IMG/VR virus record: IMGVR_UViG_3300030333_008372
Location: 1-64,000 of that record
Length of the DNA: 64,000 bases
Reading direction: 5' to 3' (one strand)
DNA from: a virus
Positions 62,791-64,000 of this stretch are shown piece after piece. The notes under the pieces are model-generated. The model made no database searches. It was not told where the DNA came from and saw only the letters and a program-made list of their open reading frames with translations. Position 1 is the first letter of the stretch. Each line of letters begins with the position of its first letter. A program made the position numbers and the translations under genes.

Positions 62791-64000
62791 ATGTCAGTAA
62801 GAACACCATATGTGCCAAGCCTTTTAAGAGATAAAAGAAATCATTTTTTGTCTAAATATCACCTAATCATACAGGATCGCAATTGGTTTAATGGAGATAC
62901 CGAAGATATTAAGTCTTTGGATCCGTTTCGTGGAAAAATTAGACATATTTGGACAAAGGTGTCCGACGGTTCGGGGAGCAAGGCTTTTGGTTGGGATCCG
63001 CCCTCGTCGATTTCTCTTGCGCTTCCAATATCTGTTACAAATCAACCACTTGGAGGGTTTGGGTCGAATCTACAGATTCGTTTCGCTAATCTTTCTGGAC
63101 CAGTATATAATGGTCACAATCTTTATAGACAATCTTTTGTTGAAACTATAGATCTTTTCTGCGAGACCAGTGCAACTCTGGCGGATAGAGCTATAAAGAC
63201 ACTTTTGCTGACCCTTTTCCTGCCCTCAAGCTTCCGAAAAGCCGAATCTTTTTCAGAGTATGATAATAACTCGGCAGTCGAGCTTTTTGCTGTGTCAGGT
63301 CCGGGGGCAGATACCCAATTATTAGTTAATTCATCGGGTATTGTTCAATGGAACCATGTCGAAAATGCCGAAAAGACTGTTAACGAGTTTATGTTTAGGA
63401 TGTTAAGGAGAGTTTTTTTTCCACTTAGCTACAGCAGCACTTCAACATCTCGCTTTAAGCACCATCATACGCCTTTAAGAGTTGATTCTAAAGAATCAAA
63501 AGCAGGTGACAATTTTCACAGTGTTGGGTCGTATTGGGATGATGTATATTCTATAGATAGGTTTGTTTCAACCCAAGCAATAGAAACGGTCGCATCCCTA
63601 GAAGATAAAGGTAATTTTTCCGGTGTTTATTTTGCAGATGTTGATCCTGTATATAATTTCTTAGTGACAAATTATGAGAATACATTGCTCAATGAGGATG
63701 TCACTCACACCAAGATACCAAATATATATAATGAATTAGAAAAATTGAATGGTCCACTTGGTATGGACGGAACCAGTAATCCTGATGAATTTTTAGAAGG
63801 TGTTTTGACAGGTGAAAAAATTGCAAATGTTTGGTGGTCAAATTATTTTAAGACTTATGAAAACATGCTCGGAAAAGGCACTTTGAGCAAAGTCAGAGAC
63901 AAATTCAAACATATTTATGTCAAACCACAAGGGCATTATTCAAATCAATCTATTGATGAATATAAAGAACTGTTTCCAATGTATAATGATATTAGTTTTA
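62791..64000 (+). CDS. Partial structural protein, 3' end outside window
   Basis: The frame is open from ATG 62791 to the right edge, 403 codons without a stop, so the gene continues beyond the window. GAGG (62778-62781) precedes the start by nine bases. The start SVRTPYVPSLLRDKRNHFLS and later ISLALPISVTNQPLGGFGSN read like virion proteins; TINEFMFRMLRRVFFP-like helical sequence follows. No family recognised; position indicates a tail or baseplate component. Confidence 0.75.
   Translation, partial: MSVRTPYVPSLLRDKRNHFLSKYHLIIQDRNWFNGDTEDIKSLDPFRGKIRHIWTKVSDGSGSKAFGWDPPSSISLALPISVTNQPLGGFGSNLQIRFANLSGPVYNGHNLYRQSFVETIDLFCETSATLADRAIKTLLLTLFLPSSFRKAESFSEYDNNSAVELFAVSGPGADTQLLVNSSGIVQWNHVENAEKTVNEFMFRMLRRVFFPLSYSSTSTSRFKHHHTPLRVDSKESKAGDNFHSVGSYWDDVYSIDRFVSTQAIETVASLEDKGNFSGVYFADVDPVYNFLVTNYENTLLNEDVTHTKIPNIYNELEKLNGPLGMDGTSNPDEFLEGVLTGEKIANVWWSNYFKTYENMLGKGTLSKVRDKFKHIYVKPQGHYSNQSIDEYKELFPMYNDISF

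Overview
The window is a contiguous piece of an AT-rich, tailed-phage genome of T4-like (contractile-tail) type, probably from a large marine or aquatic phage. The host cannot be read from the sequence. Evidence for a phage: a gp25-like baseplate wedge protein and a gp6/baseplate-J-like protein side by side, several giant baseplate/tail proteins, a T4 gp55-like late sigma factor, PIN-PhoH, a ClpP-like protease, scattered tRNAs, very tight packing and almost complete coding on one strand. Both ends are cut inside genes. No gene-free stretch exceeds about 200 bases.

Layout. 1-1.5 kb: two head-region or unknown genes; the first is cut by the left edge. 1.5-4.2 kb: a Fis-like small DNA-binding protein, a free-standing structured RNA with its own promoter and terminator, and two tandem lipoproteins (one extremely Glu-rich, one ending in a calcium-binding EF-hand-type domain). 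4.2-7.5 kb: a probable capsid-packaged protein, small genes, tRNA-Asn, a YkuK-like RNase H-fold protein and a DUF2061 membrane protein. 7.5-12.8 kb: an FtsZ/tubulin-like GTPase, a TylF-type methyltransferase, a membrane protein with a haem-c motif, tRNA-Arg, ClpP, two HxGH nucleotidyltransferases around tRNA-Leu, and a lone minus-strand trypsin-like lipoprotein. 12.8-16 kb: PIN-PhoH, a CAU tRNA, a metalloprotease with a capsid-targeting-like N-terminus and a Cas4/RecB-like nuclease. 16-30.6 kb: a translationally coupled glycan operon with three GT4 glycosyltransferases, NeuB, a NeuA-like cytidylyltransferase, three DUF115/Maf-like domains, a pyruvyltransferase-family protein, three 2OG-Fe(II) oxygenases, three methyltransferases and a HAD phosphatase. 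30.6-32.4 kb: small genes and the late sigma factor. 32.4-64 kb: the baseplate/tail block, including proteins of 2054, 4063 and 1337 residues.

Main idea. NeuB plus a NeuA-like enzyme plus several Maf-like DUF115 domains is the gene combination bacteria use to make a CMP-activated nonulosonic (sialic-acid-like) sugar and attach it to flagellin. Here it sits next to the tail genes, so it may decorate a virion protein or alter the host surface. Other points of note are the tubulin homologue in a phage with a T4-type baseplate, the new RNA gene, the possible phage c-type cytochrome, and candidate capsid-packaged effectors carrying T4-style cleavage motifs.
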